This document shows, piece by piece, positions 1 to 8,557 of a stretch of 64,000 nt of DNA. Under the pieces are notes generated by a model. The model worked only from the letters and a program-made list of their open reading frames with translations, made no database searches and had not been told where the DNA came from. This DNA is from Paracoccaceae bacterium. GTDB lineage: Bacteria > Pseudomonadota > Alphaproteobacteria > Rhodobacterales > Rhodobacteraceae. Made by a program: the position numbers and the translations under genes. The DNA lies in assembly GCA_028875855.1 (NCBI GenBank), contig JAGWVA010000007.1:1-64000 (forward strand). The letters are read 5' to 3'. How positions within the stretch are numbered: the stretch's first letter is position 1; every line of letters starts with the position of its first letter.

Positions 1-1
1 G

Positions 2-142
2 CAGGTGCCGTTCTTCGTGCTGCTGCGCTGTCTTGCCTCCTGCGGCTGGGCCGTGCCGCGGCTTCCGCCGGGGCCGGGCCTGCGCGCCTATGCGACGCGC
101 GCGCTGCGGCAGGCGCGGGCGTATCTCGACGGCAATCCCTAG
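2..142 (+). CDS. C-terminal end of an unidentified protein (5' truncated)
   Basis: Only the last 46 codons are in the window; the frame is open from base 2 to a TAG at 140-142. The visible tail is Arg/Ala/Leu-rich (it contains GWAVPRLPP and [12 protein letters not shown]) and looks helical. A loose resemblance to the C-terminus of aminoglycoside/choline-kinase-like phosphotransferases was considered but is too weak for naming. The gene converges on pncB: the palindromic CTAG at 139-142 supplies the stop codon of both genes, so they share four bases. That it is coding is inferred from the open frame and the abutting stop. Confidence 0.5.
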   Translation, partial: QVPFFVLLRCLASCGWAVPRLPPGPGLRAYATRALRQARAYLDGNP

Positions 143-1431
143 ACGACGACCGCGCGGGCCACCTGTTCGCCCACGTCGAAGACCCGCTTGTAGCGGGCGA
201 TCTCGTCGGCCGGGCCCATCGCCTTGTTGGGGTTGTCCGACAGCTTCACCGTGGGGCGGCCATCGGCCGACACCGCCTTGCAGACAAGGCTGAACGGGGC
301 GAGGGCGTCGCCTTCCGTCAGGCCCCGGAAGTCGTTGGTGAGCAGCGTGCCCCAGCCGAAGCTGGCCTTGACCCGGCCGGCGAACTGGCGGTGCAGTTCC
401 TCGATCTTGGCCACGTCCAGCCCGTCGGAGAAGATCACCAGCTTTTCGCGCGGGTCTTCGCCCCGGCTTTTCCACCAGGCGATGGCGGTCTCGGCGCCCT
501 CGGCGGGGTCGCCCGAGTCGATCCGCACGCCCGTCCACGTCGTGAGCCAGTCGGGCGCGTGGCGCAGGAACCCGCGCGAGCCGAAGGTATCGGGCAGGAT
601 GATGCGCAGGTTGCCCGAATGCTCTTCGTGCCAGTCGGCCAGAACCTTGTAGGGCGCCTCGGCCAGTTCCTTGTCGGAATTGGCAAGGGCGGCATAGACC
701 ATCGGCAGTTCATGCGCGTTGGTGCCAATCGCCTCGACCTCGCGCCGCATGGCGATCAGGCAGTTCGACGTGCCGATGAAGGACTCGCCCAGCCCTTCCA
801 TCATCGCCTGCACGCACCAGTCCTGCCACAGGAAGGAATGCCGCCGCCGTGTGCCGAAATCCGCGATCTTCAGGCCCGGAAGCTGCTTCAGCCGCCCGAC
901 CTTTTCCCACAGCTTGGTCATCGCGCGGGCATAAAGGACCTGAAGCTCGAACTTCTTCATGTCGTTCAGCACGGCGCGCGAGCGCAGTTCCATCAGCACG
1001 GCGAGCGCGGGAATCTCCCACAGCATGACCTCGGGCCATTTGCCTTCGAAGGTCAGCTCATACTGCCCGTCGCGCTTTTCGAGGTGATAGGGCGGCAGTT
1101 GCAGCTTTTCGAACCACTCCATGAAATCGGGGCGGAACATCTGGCGCTTGCCGTAGAAGGTGTTGCCGCGCAGCCATGTGCTTTCGCCCCGGCTCAGCCG
1201 TAGGGTGCGGATATGGTCAAGCTGTTCGCGCAGCTCCCCCTCGTCGATCAACTCGGCCAGCCGGATCGAGGTGGTGCGGTTGATGAGCGAGAAGGTGACC
1301 GTGGTGTCGGGTCGGTTGCGGAACACCGACTGGCACATCAGAAGCTTGTAGAAGTCCGTGTCGATCAGCGACCGCACGATGGGATCGATCTTCCACTTGT
1401 GGTTATAGACGCGGGTGGCGATATCGACCAT
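139..1431 (-). CDS. pncB: Nicotinate phosphoribosyltransferase
   Basis: Makes nicotinate mononucleotide from nicotinate and PRPP in NAD salvage (Preiss-Handler pathway), in the cytoplasm. The 430-residue product has the usual family length. It starts [13 protein letters not shown] and carries [12 protein letters not shown] near the N-terminus, [12 protein letters not shown] around residue 200 (the conserved Arg/His region) and [10 protein letters not shown] near 300, all typical of PncB. An in-frame start 22 codons further upstream would run into pncA and gives atypical sequence, so the ATG at 1429-1431 is preferred. It begins one base after the pncA stop, so pncA and pncB form one operon converting nicotinamide to NaMN in two consecutive steps. 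Confidence 0.95.
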   Translation of the reverse strand: MVDIATRVYNHKWKIDPIVRSLIDTDFYKLLMCQSVFRNRPDTTVTFSLINRTTSIRLAELIDEGELREQLDHIRTLRLSRGESTWLRGNTFYGKRQMFRPDFMEWFEKLQLPPYHLEKRDGQYELTFEGKWPEVMLWEIPALAVLMELRSRAVLNDMKKFELQVLYARAMTKLWEKVGRLKQLPGLKIADFGTRRRHSFLWQDWCVQAMMEGLGESFIGTSNCLIAMRREVEAIGTNAHELPMVYAALANSDKELAEAPYKVLADWHEEHSGNLRIILPDTFGSRGFLRHAPDWLTTWTGVRIDSGDPAEGAETAIAWWKSRGEDPREKLVIFSDGLDVAKIEELHRQFAGRVKASFGWGTLLTNDFRGLTEGDALAPFSLVCKAVSADGRPTVKLSDNPNKAMGPADEIARYKRVFDVGEQVARAVVV

Positions 1432-1432
1432 G

Positions 1433-2041
1433 TCAGGGCTCCAGACGCACGCCGGCGGCGGCCATGTCGGCGCGGGCCTTGGCCAGCGACCCGTCAAGGT
1501 CGATGGCCCGGCAGGCGCCTTCCAGAACCGTCACCTCGAACCCCAGCCGGGCCGCGTCGATGGCCGAGAAGGCCACGCAGAAGTCGGTGGCAAGGCCCAC
1601 CAGCGTCAGACGGCGGACACCGCGCGTGCGCAGGTATCCCTCAAGCCCCGTGGGGGTTTCGTGATCGTTCTCGAAAAAGGCGGAATAACTGTCTATTCCG
1701 GCCCGAAACCCCTTGCGGATGATCAGATCCGCCGGATCGGTGTGCAGGTCGGCATGGAAGGCCGCCCCTGCCGAACCTTGCACGCAATGGGTCGGCCAGA
1801 GCACCTGCGGGCCATAGGGCATCTCGGTCACGGAAAAGGGCGCGGCGCCGGGATGGTTGGCGGCAAACGAGGCGTGATCGGCCGGGTGCCAGTCCTGCGT
1901 CAGGACCTTGACCGCGAAGTCGTCCATCAGCGCGTTCACGCGGGGCAGGATCGCATCGCCGTCAGCCACGGCCAGCGCGCCGCCGGGGCAGAAATCGTTC
2001 TGCACGTCGATCACGATCAGGGCTTCGTCACTGGGTCGCAT
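1433..2041 (-). CDS. pncA: Nicotinamidase (pyrazinamidase)
   Basis: Isochorismatase-fold amidohydrolase of 202 residues that deamidates nicotinamide to nicotinate. The Asp-Lys-Cys triad is visible: Asp in [16 protein letters not shown] near residue 12, Lys in IRKGFRAG around residue 105, and the nucleophilic Cys in [11 protein letters not shown] near residue 150. The metal-binding Asp/His pattern is present in [12 protein letters not shown]. First gene of the pncAB salvage operon; the next gene pncB begins one base after its stop. It is divergent from trhO with about 110 bp between the starts. No regulator of NAD metabolism (NrtR or NadQ type) was seen nearby. Confidence 0.95.
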   Translation of the reverse strand: MRPSDEALIVIDVQNDFCPGGALAVADGDAILPRVNALMDDFAVKVLTQDWHPADHASFAANHPGAAPFSVTEMPYGPQVLWPTHCVQGSAGAAFHADLHTDPADLIIRKGFRAGIDSYSAFFENDHETPTGLEGYLRTRGVRRLTLVGLATDFCVAFSAIDAARLGFEVTVLEGACRAIDLDGSLAKARADMAAAGVRLEP

Positions 2042-2153
2042 GGGGTCTCCTTCCGGCTTGTTCGTGGGTAAGTGCCGATCACGGCGCCGTCAATGGCCGC
2101 GCGCAAACGGCGGCCCTTGCCCGCCGGCCCCGCCCGGCGCTAAGAGGGCCGCC

Positions 2154-2891
2154 ATGCTGACCGTCGCCGCCCTTTACCGCTTTACCCGTTTCGACGATCC
2201 CGCCGCGCTGGCGGGGCCGCTCGGCGCGGTCTGCGAGGCTGCGGGCGTCAAGGGAACGCTGATCCTTGCCGGCGAGGGGATCAACGGCACCATCGCGGGG
2301 CCGAACGACGGGATCGCGGCGGTGCTGGCCCATATCCGGGGGCTGCCGGGCTGCGCGAACCTCGCCCCGCGATTCAGCCAAGCCCAAGACATGCCCTTCG
2401 GCCGCATGAAGGTCCGCGTGAAGCGCGAGATCGTCACGATGGGCGTCGAGGGCGTCGATCCGCTGGGCGCGGTCGGCCGCTACGTCGCGCCCGAGGACTG
2501 GAACGCCCTGATCTCGGCCCCGGACGTGGTGACGATCGACACGCGCAACGCCTATGAATATGCCGACGGCACCTTCGAAGGCGCGGTCGATCCCGGCACG
2601 GATTGCTTCCGCGCCTTCCCCGCGTGGTGGAAAGAGAACCGCGACACGTTGCAGGGCAAGCGCATCGCGATGTTCTGCACCGGCGGGATCAGGTGCGAGA
2701 AATCGACCAGCTACCTTGTGAGCCAGGGGGTCGAAGAGGTCTATCACCTCAAGGGTGGCATCCTTGGCTATCTTGACGCCATCCCGCCGGAACAGAGCCT
2801 GTGGCGCGGCAGTTGCTTCGTTTTCGACGAGCGCGGGGGGCTGGATCACGGTCTTGTGCCCTCGGCAAAGCCCGCGACAGAGGGTCGCTAA
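2154..2891 (+). CDS. trhO: tRNA uridine-34 5-hydroxylase, rhodanese family (TrhO/YceA)
   Basis: Oxygen-dependent hydroxylation of wobble U34 to 5-hydroxyuridine in tRNAs is the established role of this family. The 245-residue product starts [13 protein letters not shown]; the N-terminal acylphosphatase-like part includes [12 protein letters not shown], followed by a rhodanese domain with [10 protein letters not shown] and the active-site loop [12 protein letters not shown], whose Cys is the presumed catalytic residue. The frame is open further upstream to 1908, but that part lies antisense to pncA and lacks family sequence, so the ATG at 2154 is taken. It is divergent from pncA and followed by a hairpin at 2894-2913. 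Confidence 0.92.
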   Translation: MLTVAALYRFTRFDDPAALAGPLGAVCEAAGVKGTLILAGEGINGTIAGPNDGIAAVLAHIRGLPGCANLAPRFSQAQDMPFGRMKVRVKREIVTMGVEGVDPLGAVGRYVAPEDWNALISAPDVVTIDTRNAYEYADGTFEGAVDPGTDCFRAFPAWWKENRDTLQGKRIAMFCTGGIRCEKSTSYLVSQGVEEVYHLKGGILGYLDAIPPEQSLWRGSCFVFDERGGLDHGLVPSAKPATEGR

Positions 2892-2893
2892 GG

Positions 2894-2913
2894 GCCTGCG
2901 ACGGACCGCAGGC
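2894..2913 (+). terminator. Stem-loop after trhO
   Basis: GCCTGCG (2894-2900) and CGCAGGC (2907-2913) form a perfect 7-bp stem with a 6-base loop, three bases after the trhO stop. There is no T-run, so termination is uncertain. The hairpin directly abuts the predicted -35 of the next unit. Confidence 0.45.
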
Positions 2914-2942
2914 TTGTCGCAGAGGCCGCCGTCGCCTATAAG
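2914..2942 (+). promoter_or_regulatory. Predicted sigma-70 promoter for dedA/ATP-grasp unit
   Basis: TTGTCG at 2914-2919 and TATAAG at 2937-2942 are separated by exactly 17 bp. The spacing and both boxes match a housekeeping promoter, and the position is right for transcription of the DedA gene starting about 95 bp downstream. Prediction only. Confidence 0.55.
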
Positions 2943-3036
2943 AGCGGGGAAATTTGAAGGTCGCAGCGGACAATTTGATGGCGTTCGGGTCAGGACAAGG
3001 GGCGGAACCGCTCGGCCAGATGGCAGGGCGGTGAAC

Positions 3037-3642
3037 ATGCTGATGACCATGTCCCAGGACCTGACGCTGTTCGTCGAAGGCACGACCAATCCGCTGTTCG
3101 TGTTTTTCGGCATCGTGCTGTCGTCCTTCGTGCTCGAGGATGCGGCGGCGGTGATGGCCGCGCTTGTCGTGGCCAGCGGGCATGTGTCGATGCCGCTTGC
3201 CCTTGGCAGCCTGTTCGCCGGCATCACGCTTGGCGATCTGGGGCTCTTCTGGGTCGGCCGGTTCGCGGCCCGCCACCCCTGGGCGCAACGCTGGGTGGCG
3301 ACCGATCGCGCCAGAGGGATGCAGGACTGGCTCAGCAATCGGCTGATCGGGGCGGTGATCTCGGTCCGCTTCATCCCCGGCGCACGGTTGCCCACTTACA
3401 CCGCTTGCGGATTTTTGGGCCTCTCGTTTCTGCGCTTTGCGTTGGCAGTGATTGTCGCTACCCTTATATGGACGACATTCCTGTTTACCTTTGCGCTTGG
3501 GGCAGGACGGGTGATCATGACCTATTTCGGTGCCTGGCGTTGGCCGATCGGCATCGCGCTGGCCCTGATCATCCTTGGCATAAGCCAGTATTTCGCCCGG
3601 CGTCAGGCGCGACGGATCAGTGGCAAGGACGGCCCGAAATGA
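3037..3642 (+). CDS. DedA family membrane protein
   Basis: A 201-residue integral membrane protein of the DedA/SNARE-associated (VTT) superfamily; some members flip undecaprenyl phosphate or other polyprenyl-linked lipids. Seen: hydrophobic segments at roughly residues 18-35, 45-65, 125-150 and 160-185, and the conserved pattern GDLGLFWVGRFAARHP followed by RFIPGARLPTYTACG, the hallmark Arg/Gly-Pro motif of DedA. Several in-frame starts cluster here (GTG 3031, ATG 3037, 3043, 3049); the ATG at 3037 is chosen, not proven. Its stop overlaps the start of the ATP-grasp gene (ATGA at 3639-3642), so the two are translationally coupled. Confidence 0.85.
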   Translation: MLMTMSQDLTLFVEGTTNPLFVFFGIVLSSFVLEDAAAVMAALVVASGHVSMPLALGSLFAGITLGDLGLFWVGRFAARHPWAQRWVATDRARGMQDWLSNRLIGAVISVRFIPGARLPTYTACGFLGLSFLRFALAVIVATLIWTTFLFTFALGAGRVIMTYFGAWRWPIGIALALIILGISQYFARRQARRISGKDGPK

Positions 3643-4766
3643 AGACTGCCGCACTCGACCCAAGGCCATGGCTCGGCCGCATCTTTGCAAAAGGCGACAA
3701 GGGCGATGCCGCCTTTTCGCCGTTCGAGCTGTGGCCGGCGCGGTTCTTCTACATCCCCATGATCATCCAGTGGGGCTATCTTGCGCTGCGCTATCGCAGC
3801 ATCACGCTGCCGACGCTGGCCAATCCGGGGATGGAGGCGGGCGGGCTGGTCGGGGAATCCAAGTTCGACATCCTGTCCCAGCTCGGGCGGGAGGGGAAGA
3901 ACTGGGTCGCGCCCTATACGTCCTTCTCGGTCGGCACGGCTTCGGGCACGCCCTCGGCCGATCTGCCGCAGGCGCTCGCCGCGCTTGAAACCGCGGGGAT
4001 CGAATTCCCCTTTGTCGCCAAGCCCGACATCGGCTGCCGCGGCGCGGGCGTGCGGATCGTGCGCACGGTTGCGGATCTTGAACATTACCTGACCCACTTC
4101 CCGCGGCGCGAGCGGATCATCTTCCAGAAGCTGATCACCGCCAAGAACGAGGCGGGCGTGTTCTACATTCGCGCCCCGGGCGAGGCGAAGGGCCGGATCG
4201 TGTCGGTCACGCTGAAGCTGTTCCCCGAAGTCGTGGGCGACGGCGTCTCGACGCTGGAAGAGCTGATCGAGGCCGACCCCCGCGCCGGCAAGATCAAGGA
4301 CATCTACCTTGCCCGCCACGGCAGCCAGCGCGACCGCGTGCTGGACAAGGGCGAGATCTTCCCGCTGGTCTTCACCGGCAACCACTGCCGCGGCGCGATC
4401 TTCCAGGACGGCCGTCAGCACATCACCCCTGAGATGGAGGCGCGGTTCGACGCCATCTCGCAAGGGATGCCCGAATTCTACTTCGGGCGCTTCGACGTGC
4501 GTTACGACAGCCTTGACGACCTGAAGGCCGGCAAGAACTTCTGGCTGATCGAGGTGAACGGCGCAGGGTCCGAGGCGACGCATATCTGGGACAAGTCCAC
4601 CAAGCTGCGCGACGCCTACGAGTTCCTGTTCTTCCAGCAGCGCACGCTGTTCGAATTCGGTGACGCCAACCGCGCGCGCGGCTTTTCGTCGGTCAATGCC
4701 TTCCGGCTGCTGGCGATGGCGATGAAACAGGCGCGGCTGGGCCGGTCCTATCTGGAATCGAGCTGA
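3639..4766 (+). CDS. ATP-grasp protein related to D-Ala-D-Ala ligases
   Basis: A 375-residue protein with an ATP-grasp fold. Recognisable parts are the N-terminal block LRYRSITLPTLANPG and GGLVGESK, a nucleotide-binding Lys region VAKPDIGCRGAGVRIV near 125, FQKLI followed by an acidic strand, and the metal-binding C-terminal FWLIEVNGAGSEATHIWD near 310-325. Such proteins are often labelled 'D-alanine-D-alanine ligase', but it lacks the usual Ddl layout and is better called an uncharacterised carboxylate-amine ligase. No signal peptide. Coupled to the DedA gene by ATGA overlap, which suggests a shared envelope-related role (inference). The substrate is unknown. Confidence 0.75.
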   Translation: MKTAALDPRPWLGRIFAKGDKGDAAFSPFELWPARFFYIPMIIQWGYLALRYRSITLPTLANPGMEAGGLVGESKFDILSQLGREGKNWVAPYTSFSVGTASGTPSADLPQALAALETAGIEFPFVAKPDIGCRGAGVRIVRTVADLEHYLTHFPRRERIIFQKLITAKNEAGVFYIRAPGEAKGRIVSVTLKLFPEVVGDGVSTLEELIEADPRAGKIKDIYLARHGSQRDRVLDKGEIFPLVFTGNHCRGAIFQDGRQHITPEMEARFDAISQGMPEFYFGRFDVRYDSLDDLKAGKNFWLIEVNGAGSEATHIWDKSTKLRDAYEFLFFQQRTLFEFGDANRARGFSSVNAFRLLAMAMKQARLGRSYLESS

Positions 4767-4811
4767 CGCCGGGGCTTCGGGTCCATCACGACAGTTCGTC
4801 AAAGGGCCAGC

Positions 4812-4833
4812 GCCCGGGGAACTGACCCCGGGC
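4812..4833. terminator. Hairpin between convergent ATP-grasp and M20 genes
   Basis: GCCCGGGG (4812-4819) and CCCCGGGC (4826-4833) give a perfect 8-bp stem with a 6-base loop in the 82-bp convergent gap. There is no T-run on either strand. It could act as a bidirectional terminator or barrier. Confidence 0.45.
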
Positions 4834-4848
4834 ACTGACCCCGTTCAC

Positions 4849-6264
4849 TCACGCCGCGCGGGGCTTGATCGGGGGGCGCACCTCGTCCGGCATCGGGCAG
4901 AGATACGGCGTCTCGGTCATCTTCGCCGCGTGTTCGGCGCGGGCGGCGGCCAGCACCTCGGGCTGTTCGAACAGGGTCCGCGCGGTGGTGGCCATCACCT
5001 TGGCGGCATGTTCCATCCCCTTGTGCGCCATCGGCGACTTGCCCTGCGCCGTCAGTTGCCAGGTGTGGAACGGCGTCCCGATCGCGCAGGTGGCAACGCG
5101 GGCCTGCACTGTCGGCACCGCCCAACTGACATCGCCCACGTCGGTCGAGCCTTCGCCGCCGGTATGGGGCCGCTCCAGCGGGGCGACGAAATCGGCCAGC
5201 GGCTTGCCGTAATCCGGCGCCATCCCCATCCGGCGGAAGCTGGCGGCGATGTGGTCCCTGGTCAGCGTCTTGCGGATCGCCTCGGCGAAGTCGCGGTCCT
5301 CGGTGTCGAAGACCGGCGCGCCCAGCCGGTCGAAGGCCGCCTGCATCGCCTGTTCCATCGCGCGGTTGCCCATCAGGTTGGACACGCCCGACACGATGCG
5401 GCGTTCGACCCGGGTTTCGGTCATCAGGGTCGCGCCTTCGGCGATCTTGTCCACCCGCGCGATCAGGTCACGCAACCCGGCCAGATCGCGCGCGCGGATC
5501 AACTGGCGCACCGTCGCCTTGGCCTGCACCACGTTCGGCGCCGTCCCGCCCGCGTCGAGATAGGCATAATGGATGCGCGCATCGTCGGGCATATGTTCGC
5601 GCATGTAGTTGACGCCGATGTTCATCAACTCCACCGCGTCCAGCGCAGACCGGCCCAGTTCCGGCGCCCCCGCCGCATGGGCGGCGCGTCCGTGGAACGT
5701 GTAGTCGATCCGCGTATTGGCAAGCGAGATCGGGGCATCGACGCCGTTCATGCTGGCCGGATGCCAGGTGATCGCGGCGGCCACGTCGTCGAACAGACCC
5801 TCGCGCACCATGAAGGTCTTGGCGGCGCCGCCTTCCTCGGCGGGGCAGCCGTAATAACGCACCGTGCCGGGCAGCCCCGATTCCTTCAGCCAGTCGGCCA
5901 GAGCCGCGGCGGCCATCATCGCGGCCGACCCCAGCAGGTTGTGACCGCAGCCATGCCCCGGCCCGCCGGTCGGGCGCGGCTCGGCCACGCCGGGTTCCTG
6001 CCCGAGTTCGGGAAGCGCGTCGTATTCGCCAAGGATGGCGATCACCGGGCCGCCTTCGCCCCATTCGCCGACCACGGCTGTCGGAATGCCCGCCACGCCG
6101 CGGCTGACCCGCGCGCCCTCGGCCCGAAGCTGTTCCTCATGCGCGTCGGCCGAGGCATATTCGGTGTAAAGGATCTCCGGCGTGTCATAGACGCGGTTCG
6201 CCAAGGCGCGATACGCCTCGCGGCGGCCCTCGACCAGATCCCAGATCCTGTCGCTGTTCTTCAT
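4849..6264 (-). CDS. M20 family amidohydrolase, AbgB-like
   Basis: Zinc-dependent peptidase/amidohydrolase of 471 residues, closest in appearance to the p-aminobenzoyl-glutamate hydrolase subunit B group. Metal and catalytic motifs are present in order: GEYDALPELGQ near residue 75, GHGCGHNLLG near 100, GCPAEEGGAAKTFM near 135, ITWHPASMNG near 160, and a C-terminal GGEGSTDVGDVSW near 395 carrying further ligands. The dimerisation domain lies between about 190 and 300. The true substrate cannot be told from sequence. The start at 6262-6264 begins MKNSDRIWDLV; its Shine-Dalgarno lies inside a perfect hairpin (6271-6290). It follows feoB on the same strand by 58 bp but is functionally unrelated to it. 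Confidence 0.85.
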   Translation of the reverse strand: MKNSDRIWDLVEGRREAYRALANRVYDTPEILYTEYASADAHEEQLRAEGARVSRGVAGIPTAVVGEWGEGGPVIAILGEYDALPELGQEPGVAEPRPTGGPGHGCGHNLLGSAAMMAAAALADWLKESGLPGTVRYYGCPAEEGGAAKTFMVREGLFDDVAAAITWHPASMNGVDAPISLANTRIDYTFHGRAAHAAGAPELGRSALDAVELMNIGVNYMREHMPDDARIHYAYLDAGGTAPNVVQAKATVRQLIRARDLAGLRDLIARVDKIAEGATLMTETRVERRIVSGVSNLMGNRAMEQAMQAAFDRLGAPVFDTEDRDFAEAIRKTLTRDHIAASFRRMGMAPDYGKPLADFVAPLERPHTGGEGSTDVGDVSWAVPTVQARVATCAIGTPFHTWQLTAQGKSPMAHKGMEHAAKVMATTARTLFEQPEVLAAARAEHAAKMTETPYLCPMPDEVRPPIKPRAA

Positions 6265-6270
6265 CTGATG

Positions 6271-6290
6271 TCTCCCCTGATGGGGGGAGA
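6271..6290 (-). promoter_or_regulatory. Hairpin enclosing the Shine-Dalgarno of the M20 amidohydrolase
   Basis: TCTCCCC (6271-6277) pairs with GGGGAGA (6284-6290) across a 6-base loop. On the coding strand the 3' arm reads GGGGAGA and sits six bases before the ATG, so it is the only good ribosome-binding site and would be base-paired. This suggests either attenuation after feoB or translational control (inference). Confidence 0.45.
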
Positions 6291-6322
6291 TTGGACCCGA
6301 TGCGGAAAAGATTCCAGAGGGC

Positions 6323-8197
6323 TCAGCCGGCCCCCAGAAGGCAGGCGATCTGGTAGGTGGCGAAGGACGCGACATAGGCCAGCGCCAGCATGTAGCCGAA
6401 GGTCAGCCACATCCATTTCGCCCCGCCCGCCTCGCGCTTGATGACGGCAAGGGTCGAGGCGCATTGCGGCGCGAAGATATACCACACGAGGAACGACAGC
6501 GCGGTCGCAAGGCTCCACTGGCTGGCAAGGATATGGCCCACCTGCGCCTCGCCGCCCTGAATGGCATAGACGGTGCCAAGCGCCGCCACCGCCACTTCGC
6601 GCGCGGCCATGCCGGGGACGAGCGCGACGGACATCTGCCAGTTGAAGCCGATCGGGGCCAGCAGCGGGTGGATGAACTTGCCGATCATCGCGGCGAAGCT
6701 GTAGGCGATGCCCGGCTCGGTCGCGTTTGCAGGCGCCATCGGGAAGGTCGCCAGCACCCAGATCACCACCATCATGGAAAAGATCGTGGTCCCCGCCCGC
6801 TTGAGAAAGATCCGCGCCCGGGTCCAAAGCCCGATGGCGATGCTTTTCAGCCGGGGCATCTTGTAATCCGGCAGGTCCATCATGAAGGGCGGGGTCGGCG
6901 CCTTGCGCCAGAACAGGAACTTTGCCGCCGCCGAAACGGCAAGCGCCGAGACGATGCCCGCGGCGTAAAGCGCAAACATCACAAGCCCCTGCAGGCTGAA
7001 CACGCCCCACACGGTGCGCGCCGGAATGAAGGCGCCGATGATGAGCGTATAGACGGGAATGCGGGCCGAACAGGTCATCAAGGGGGCGACCAGCATCGTC
7101 GTCAGCCGGTCGCGGCGGTTGTCGATCACGCGGGCGGCCATGATGCCGGGGATCGCGCAGGCGAAGGACGACAGCAGCGGGATGAAGGCCCGCCCGTGCA
7201 GCCCGGCGCCGCCCATGATCTTGTCCATCAGAAAGGCCGCGCGGGCCATGTAGCCAAGGTCTTCCAGAAGCAGGATGAACAGGAACAGGATCAGGATCTG
7301 CGGCAGGAAGACGATCACGCTGCCGACGCCCGCGATGATCCCGTCCACCAGGAAGCTTTGCACCAGCCCGGAGGGCACGACCTCTTTCACCAGCACGCCG
7401 GCGAAGTCGAAACCGGCGGAGATCAGGCCCATCAGCGGCTGGGCCCAGGTAAAGACCGCCTGAAACATGATGAACAGAAGCGTCAGCAGGCAGATCAGAC
7501 CGGCGACCGGGTGCAGCAGCACCGAGTCGATCCGCGCCGTCGCCGTGTCGGGGCGCGGAGGATGGCGGACGATGGCGGCGACAAGACGATCCGCCGCGCG
7601 TTGTGCGGCGCGCAGGTCGCCCGCGCTCGGTTCCTGCCAGCGGTTCGCCGCAGGCTCGGGAAGACCCTCCGCCAGCAGCCTGTCGAGCCGGGCGAACAGC
7701 GCCTCCATCCCCGCCTTGCGGACCGCCGTGGCGGTGACGACCGGGATGCCTAGCTCGGCTTCCAGCTTCGCGGCGTCGATGCCGATGCCGCGATAGGTGG
7801 CGATGTCGATCATGTTCAGGACCAGCAGGATCGGCCGCCCGGTTTCCTTCAGTTCCAGCACCAGCCGCAGGGCAGACCGCATGTTGGTCGCATCCGCCAC
7901 CGCGACCAGCAGGTCAGGCGCGGGTTCGCCCGCGCGACGGCCCATGACCACGTCGCGGGTCACTTCCTCGTCGGGGCTGCGGGCGCGCAGGCTGTAGGTG
8001 CCGGGAAGGTCGATCACGTCCAGCCGCCGTCCGGCCGGGGTGCGGGCCGATCCGATCTTGCGTTCGACCGTGACGCCGGCGTAGTTGCCAACCTTTTGCC
8101 GGCTGCCCGTCAGCGCGTTGAACAGGGCCGTCTTGCCACAGTTCGGAACCCCCACCAGCGCGACCCGCGCGGCAGCGACCTCTGTCATGTCGTGCAT
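6323..8197 (-). CDS. feoB: Ferrous iron transporter FeoB
   Basis: GTP-dependent Fe2+ permease of the inner membrane, 624 residues (shorter than the ~770 of E. coli, as in many alphaproteobacteria). The N-terminal G domain shows G1 GVPNCGKTALF, the switch region VGNYAGVTVERK, G3 DLPGTYSL and G4 LNMID. Two Gate-type permease repeats with about eight to ten membrane helices follow, including a stretch with EDLGYMARAAF and the conserved SSFACAIPGIMAARVI, where Cys and Pro are family hallmarks. Ten bases separate the FeoA stop from this start, so feoAB is one operon. Start at ATG 8195-8197, with an alternative at the fourth codon. Confidence 0.95.
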   Translation of the reverse strand: MHDMTEVAAARVALVGVPNCGKTALFNALTGSRQKVGNYAGVTVERKIGSARTPAGRRLDVIDLPGTYSLRARSPDEEVTRDVVMGRRAGEPAPDLLVAVADATNMRSALRLVLELKETGRPILLVLNMIDIATYRGIGIDAAKLEAELGIPVVTATAVRKAGMEALFARLDRLLAEGLPEPAANRWQEPSAGDLRAAQRAADRLVAAIVRHPPRPDTATARIDSVLLHPVAGLICLLTLLFIMFQAVFTWAQPLMGLISAGFDFAGVLVKEVVPSGLVQSFLVDGIIAGVGSVIVFLPQILILFLFILLLEDLGYMARAAFLMDKIMGGAGLHGRAFIPLLSSFACAIPGIMAARVIDNRRDRLTTMLVAPLMTCSARIPVYTLIIGAFIPARTVWGVFSLQGLVMFALYAAGIVSALAVSAAAKFLFWRKAPTPPFMMDLPDYKMPRLKSIAIGLWTRARIFLKRAGTTIFSMMVVIWVLATFPMAPANATEPGIAYSFAAMIGKFIHPLLAPIGFNWQMSVALVPGMAAREVAVAALGTVYAIQGGEAQVGHILASQWSLATALSFLVWYIFAPQCASTLAVIKREAGGAKWMWLTFGYMLALAYVASFATYQIACLLGAG

Positions 8198-8207
8198 CGT
8201 TATTCCT

Positions 8208-8492
8208 TCAGCCGGCGAAGATCGCCATCGCCTCGCGTCGCCTGAGCGCCACCGTCGCGCCGTTCACCCGGACCGCGATCGGGTCGCGACCAAAGAGCCC
8301 CTCGTGCAGGATGTGCACCTCGGCCCCCTCGACGAAGCCCAATTCGATCAACCGCCGCTCGACCTCGTGCGCGGGGAGGGTCGAAGGCACGTGGTCGGCC
8401 ACGATCCGCGAGATGCGTCCGGCGAACCCCCGGCGGGCCTGACCCAGCGGCATCCCGTCGATCACCTCGGCGGCCAACACGGTGTCTTTCAT
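8208..8492 (-). CDS. feoA: Ferrous iron transport protein A (FeoA)
   Basis: A 94-residue cytoplasmic SH3-like partner of FeoB. The conserved pattern is seen in MPLGQARRGFAGRIS, ERRLIELGFVEGAEVHI and FGRDPIAVRVNG followed by the ALRRREA tail, all typical of FeoA. It precedes feoB by 10 bp. Longer in-frame starts would overlap the upstream methyltransferase gene and are not supported. A plausible promoter lies at 8526-8554; no convincing Fur, Irr or RirA box was found by eye. Confidence 0.92.
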   Translation of the reverse strand: MKDTVLAAEVIDGMPLGQARRGFAGRISRIVADHVPSTLPAHEVERRLIELGFVEGAEVHILHEGLFGRDPIAVRVNGATVALRRREAMAIFAG

Positions 8493-8525
8493 CCTGCGCC
8501 TCCACGGCTTGCGGTGGATGCCCCT

Positions 8526-8554
8526 CCTTACGAAATCCCGACAAGAACAGTCAA
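8526..8554 (-). promoter_or_regulatory. Possible promoter of feoAB
   Basis: On the minus strand TTGACT (8549-8554) is followed 17 bp later by GTAAGG (8526-8531). The -35 is strong and the -10 weak, which would fit a regulated promoter. It lies just after the upstream gene's stop and about 34 bp before feoA. Confidence 0.4.
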
Positions 8555-8557
8555 GCA

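Noticed and set aside
8493-8557. Fur, Irr or RirA box controlling feoAB
   Set aside because: No convincing palindrome or consensus was found; only a sigma-70-like promoter is reported.
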